Below, in pieces: positions 61,548 through 64,000 of a stretch of 64,000 bases of DNA (positions are counted from its first letter, which is position 1; every line of letters starts with the position of its first letter). The stretch is from contig NZ_CP039381.1 in assembly GCF_005601135.1 (NCBI RefSeq), positions 741,941 through 805,940 on the forward strand, in the 5' to 3' direction. The notes below the pieces were generated by a model. The model did not search any database. It was given only the letters and a program-made list of their open reading frames with translations, and was not told the DNA's origin. The DNA comes from Ruminococcus bovis. Lineage in GTDB: Bacteria > Bacillota > Clostridia > Oscillospirales > Acutalibacteraceae. Made by a program: the position numbers and the translations under genes.

Positions 61548-61588
61548 AAAAAAACCGTAGAAGTTACGATAACATCTACGGTTTTATT
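61548..61588. terminator. Hairpin terminator
   Basis: AAACCGTAGA (61552-61561) pairs with TCTACGGTTT (61575-61584), with A and T runs on both sides. It lies 170 bases after the lipoprotein gene (minus) and resembles the hairpin at 62734-62768. Confidence 0.75.
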
Positions 61589-61640
61589 TGTCATTCATAT
61601 TTGCAAATTTTTATCAATTACTTTTATCAATTATTTTACA

Positions 61641-61749
61641 ATTTATTTTATCAATTAGTTTTACCGATTATCTTGCAATTATTTTATCAATTAGTTTTGC
61701 CGATTATTTTGCAATTATTTTATCAATTAGTTTTGCCGATTATTTTGAC
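61641..61749 (+). repeat. Three tandem 36-bp repeats
   Basis: Units at 61641, 61678 and 61714 share ATTATTTTATCAATTAGTTT followed by TGCCGATTATTTTGCA with 1-3 changes. A partial unit precedes them. It lies between the hairpin and the lipoprotein stop codon. An ORF with 12-residue repeats read through it on plus is antisense to the gene end and is not considered real. Confidence 0.85.
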
Positions 61750-61757
61750 ATTTATCT

Positions 61758-62639
61758 TTAACTTACATTACCCATATATTGGGCATAACCATCAAAATAC
61801 ACTTTTGCAGTATCGTACTTTTTACTACTATAAAAAATTTTAGTTGCTGAATTATTTTCCGTAAGTTGCAAACCGTAATCCATACCGGAAAAATGGTCTT
61901 CACCAATAGCACCATCAAGAAAATCAACCAGCCTACCATTATCAAACAACATAACTGCAACAGTAGTATATATTACATCACATCCATCACTTTTATTAGT
62001 TGCCTTTAGTGAAATTACATTTTTATTCTTAGTGATTTTACTTTCGATTAATTTTCCAACATTAATACCATCAGTATTATATTCCTTTAGTGTATATCGA
62101 AAATTCTCAAACTTATATTTACCGGTAAATCGTAAAGGATAATCACTTTTTGAACTAAGGGTTTTGACAGTTTGTAAATCAGAACCCATAATCTCACCGT
62201 TACTATCTAAAAATTCAACATACATTCTCACTATTAAATTTTCTTTGCCATTGTTATGCAAATTAGCAATTAGATAGTTGTGGTATTTTTTATTACTGTC
62301 ACTTAGTTTGTATGTAGTTACTTTAATATTCTTAGTTGATACTGTAGGCAACTCTTTATCATAATGATTAACGATTACATCTTCCTCCATACCATCAACA
62401 TATAAATAATAATATATCATATCAGCACAAACATCCATTTCTTTATTGCTTTGAAAATTCTTTTTGTTTAATTTGATTGTCTCTTTTTCTTCTTTAGTCA
62501 GTGATGTTTTAACAGTTGGTTTTGTTGTAGTTTCAGTTGGTTTTGTAGTTGTACTTTTTGTTTCAGTATTTTTATTTTCACTACATCCCACAAAAAGCAC
62601 CATACAAGTTACCAATAAAAGCACTATTATCTTCTTCAT
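61758..62639 (-). CDS. Lipoprotein of unknown function
   Basis: The 293-residue product starts MKKIIVLLLVTCMVLFVGCSE, a signal peptide with lipobox FVGC (Cys at 19), followed by a Thr/Lys/Pro-rich linker (about 20-50) and a domain of alternating strands (about 90-293). The segment YHNYLIANLHNNGKENLIVRMYVEFLDSNGEIM suggests an Ig-like or FxLYD-type domain, which is common in surface lipoproteins; I do not name a family. GGAGG lies 6 bases before the ATG at 62639; a longer frame to 62786 has no site. The gene at 62770 ends 131 bases upstream. Confidence 0.8.
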   Translation of the reverse strand: MKKIIVLLLVTCMVLFVGCSENKNTETKSTTTKPTETTTKPTVKTSLTKEEKETIKLNKKNFQSNKEMDVCADMIYYYLYVDGMEEDVIVNHYDKELPTVSTKNIKVTTYKLSDSNKKYHNYLIANLHNNGKENLIVRMYVEFLDSNGEIMGSDLQTVKTLSSKSDYPLRFTGKYKFENFRYTLKEYNTDGINVGKLIESKITKNKNVISLKATNKSDGCDVIYTTVAVMLFDNGRLVDFLDGAIGEDHFSGMDYGLQLTENNSATKIFYSSKKYDTAKVYFDGYAQYMGNVS

Positions 62640-62733
62640 ATTAACCTCCAGAATTTTTTCTCTTTTATTAATAATACTTTTGAAAAACAATAACTGTTGC
62701 AAAAATTTAAAATATTTTTTAATTTTATAAAAA

Positions 62734-62768
62734 TAACCGTAGAAGTACAAAACTCCTACGGTTTTTTG
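62734..62768 (-). terminator. Terminator of the partial BIG2 protein gene
   Basis: ACCGTAG pairs with CTACGGT around AAGTACAAAACTC-type sequence (62736-62761) and is flanked by A/T runs; it lies directly after the stop at 62770. Confidence 0.75.
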
Positions 62769-62769
62769 C

Positions 62770-64000
62770 TTATTTAACCACAACACTACACTTTAAAGTA
62801 ACACCATTGGTCTTTACGGTAATTGTTGCATTACCCTTTTTCTTAGGGATGATTTTACCTACAGAATTAACTGTTGCTACCTTTTTATTTGATGAAGTAA
62901 ATGTTGCTTTACCTACTTTTCCCACTACCTTTAATGTATATGATTTCTTAACATTTAGTGTAATCTTAGTTTTGTTTAGTTTTGGTGTTTTAACTATAAC
63001 GGTAAAGACTTTAGAAACTTTATTATTGGTTACTGTAACCTTAGCTTTACCAACTTTCAATGCAGTAATCTTGCCGTTATTATCTACTTTAGCAATTTTA
63101 GTATTGTTACTTTTAAATGTAGTTTTGCCAACACCATTCTTTACAACAGGCTTAACAGTTGTTGTTCCTTTCACATACAAACTTACAGTTGATTTTGAAA
63201 GACTAATGCTTGTTTTCTTAACTATTGGCTTTACAACATTGACAATACATTTATCCGACTTAATAAATGATTCCCCGGGATTATGGACAGATACTGAGAT
63301 TATTGCTTGACCATAACCAACTGCAGTAACAACACCGTTTTCATCTACTTTAACAACTTTTTCATCACTTGAAGACCACTTTACTTTTGTGTCAAATCTT
63401 TTATTCTTAATACTTGCTTTTAATGAGTAGGTCTTTTTGTCTGATAAATTTAGTGATAATAGATTTTTGTTTAACTTAACATTTACACTTTCCAGTTCAT
63501 ACTGAGAACCGGCCTTATCATCCCAATTACCATCAGCATGAAGGTAGTACCATCCACCACCAAAAATAACTGAACCGTTCTTATCATTAATAGAAGTATC
63601 ATCGGTATCAATAACATAAACAAGGTTGTTAAAACTATCTATACCTTCAGGGAAAACACTGCTTTCATCCGGTGCATATCCTTCAAGAGAAATATTGTCG
63701 GTTTGGTATGACCTTCCCCAATTTAGAGAAGTATAGTCACCACTCTTAGTACCAACATCAATACCATTGTTAAATACAATATTTCTAACATCAACAGAAA
63801 CATCAATATAGTAAACCTTTGTACCATTATCCTTTGTAATAGGTGTTGCCTTCATTTGATATGAGTTTTGCCAATTTGCACATTTATCTGTACCGTCCCA
63901 CCAATAGGCACAAGCCTTTGCATTAGTAAATGTTTTCCAATCTTTCGGCATAGCGAAATAATACCTTACTTTGTTACCACTATCAGGACCGTCATATATA
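62770..64000 (-). CDS. Secreted BIG2 protein with possible starch-binding-like domain, partial (runs off the window)
   Basis: At least 410 residues; the frame is open to the window edge, so the true start is beyond 64000. The visible N-terminal part (RYYFAMPKDWKTF, YAYWWDG-like AYWWDGTDKCANWQN, then NIVFNNGIDVG) resembles carbohydrate-binding modules of the CBM25/26 starch-binding type. After ~150 residues come three BIG2-type Ig-like domains (SSSDEKVVKVDENGVVTAVGYG, KSNNTKIAKVDNNGKITALKVG, TSSNKKVATVNSVGKIIPKKKG). The CBM assignment is tentative. No dockerin or anchor is seen; the C-terminus ends at the last BIG2 domain. A GGWYYLHADGNW segment between the two parts is notable. Confidence 0.75.
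   Translation of the reverse strand, partial: IYDGPDSGNKVRYYFAMPKDWKTFTNAKACAYWWDGTDKCANWQNSYQMKATPITKDNGTKVYYIDVSVDVRNIVFNNGIDVGTKSGDYTSLNWGRSYQTDNISLEGYAPDESSVFPEGIDSFNNLVYVIDTDDTSINDKNGSVIFGGGWYYLHADGNWDDKAGSQYELESVNVKLNKNLLSLNLSDKKTYSLKASIKNKRFDTKVKWSSSDEKVVKVDENGVVTAVGYGQAIISVSVHNPGESFIKSDKCIVNVVKPIVKKTSISLSKSTVSLYVKGTTTVKPVVKNGVGKTTFKSNNTKIAKVDNNGKITALKVGKAKVTVTNNKVSKVFTVIVKTPKLNKTKITLNVKKSYTLKVVGKVGKATFTSSNKKVATVNSVGKIIPKKKGNATITVKTNGVTLKCSVVVK

Noticed and set aside
61641..61749. 36-bp repeats as a CRISPR array
   Set aside because: The units are directly tandem with no spacer sequences, and no cas genes are present.
61601..61843. Repetitive 80-residue ORF on plus
   Set aside because: It is read through the minisatellite and antisense to the lipoprotein gene end; no start site or family resemblance.
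1..64000. tRNA, rRNA or prophage genes
   Set aside because: No cloverleaf-like sequence, rRNA segment, integrase or phage structural gene was noticed; I could not run a dedicated search.

Overview
The window is AT-rich chromosomal DNA from a low-GC Firmicute. Housekeeping proteins (Pgk, GpmI, LysS, GreA, FtsEX, a complete arginine pathway), AAAGGAG-type ribosome binding sites and secreted Ig-like (BIG2) proteins, one with a cohesin-like domain, suggest a gut Clostridium-class anaerobe of the Ruminococcus/Oscillospirales type. That placement is an inference; no rRNA is present.

Layout. 0.1-3.9 kb: glycolytic operon pgk-tpiA-gpmI. 3.9-6.3 kb: secreted cohesin-like/BIG2 protein and a YdcF-type membrane protein. 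6.4-7.2 kb: composite inverted-repeat element A. 7.3-12.9 kb: ilvD and small enzymes (GNATs, hexapeptide acyltransferase, methyltransferase, nitrilase). 13-15 kb: Rrf2 regulator, flavodoxin-ferredoxin protein, DUF554 protein, with matching operators before the first two genes. 15.2-18.6 kb: lipoprotein gene, IS110-family copy 1, decayed IS481-like element. 18.6-20.2 kb: type II restriction-modification pair. 20.3-22.8 kb: greA-lysS, LysRS having an extra C-terminal tRNA-binding domain. 22.9-26.2 kb: gene split by a decayed IS66-family element with an 8-bp target duplication. 26.2-33.5 kb: ftsE-ftsX-M23 hydrolase cluster, CdaR-like regulator, UgpC/MsmX ATPase, RsuA. 33.5-39.2 kb: small genes, ychF, a BIG2 protein, and a CDF exporter behind a NiCo riboswitch. 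39.4-42.1 kb: bioY (BirA operator), mnmA, nadA. 42.1-51.9 kb: argG-argH-argC-argJ-[RAYT + REP array]-argB-GNAT-argD-argF, all seven arginine enzymes. 52.1-53.8 kb: ARG boxes and IS110 copy 2. 53.8-60.9 kb: flavin reductase, MBOAT acyltransferase, split fumarase, two-component system, GNAT. 60.9-61.5 kb: composite element B. 61.6-64 kb: lipoprotein and a secreted BIG2 protein running off the edge.

Two systems stand out. (1) The two IS110-family copies carry an identical 5' non-coding region, except for 3 adjacent bases, that looks like a bridge RNA. Segments in the order expected for left-target, right-target, left-donor and right-donor guides can be matched by eye to the flanks and ends. Closing both insertions in silico rebuilds AATAAAGGAG just before a start codon, so the element appears to target Shine-Dalgarno sequences. 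The three differing bases lie in the putative right-target guide. (2) A REP-associated tyrosine transposase sits beside a ~200-bp tandem array of palindromes, each preceded by GTAG. Eleven such REPs in three families occur in the window, four of them inside two ~0.63-0.74 kb composite elements with long terminal inverted repeats.

All host genes read cleanly apart from the one split by IS66, while every transposase gene except tnpB and the RAYT is broken by frameshift or deletion. All sequence comparisons were made by eye, without database or folding software.
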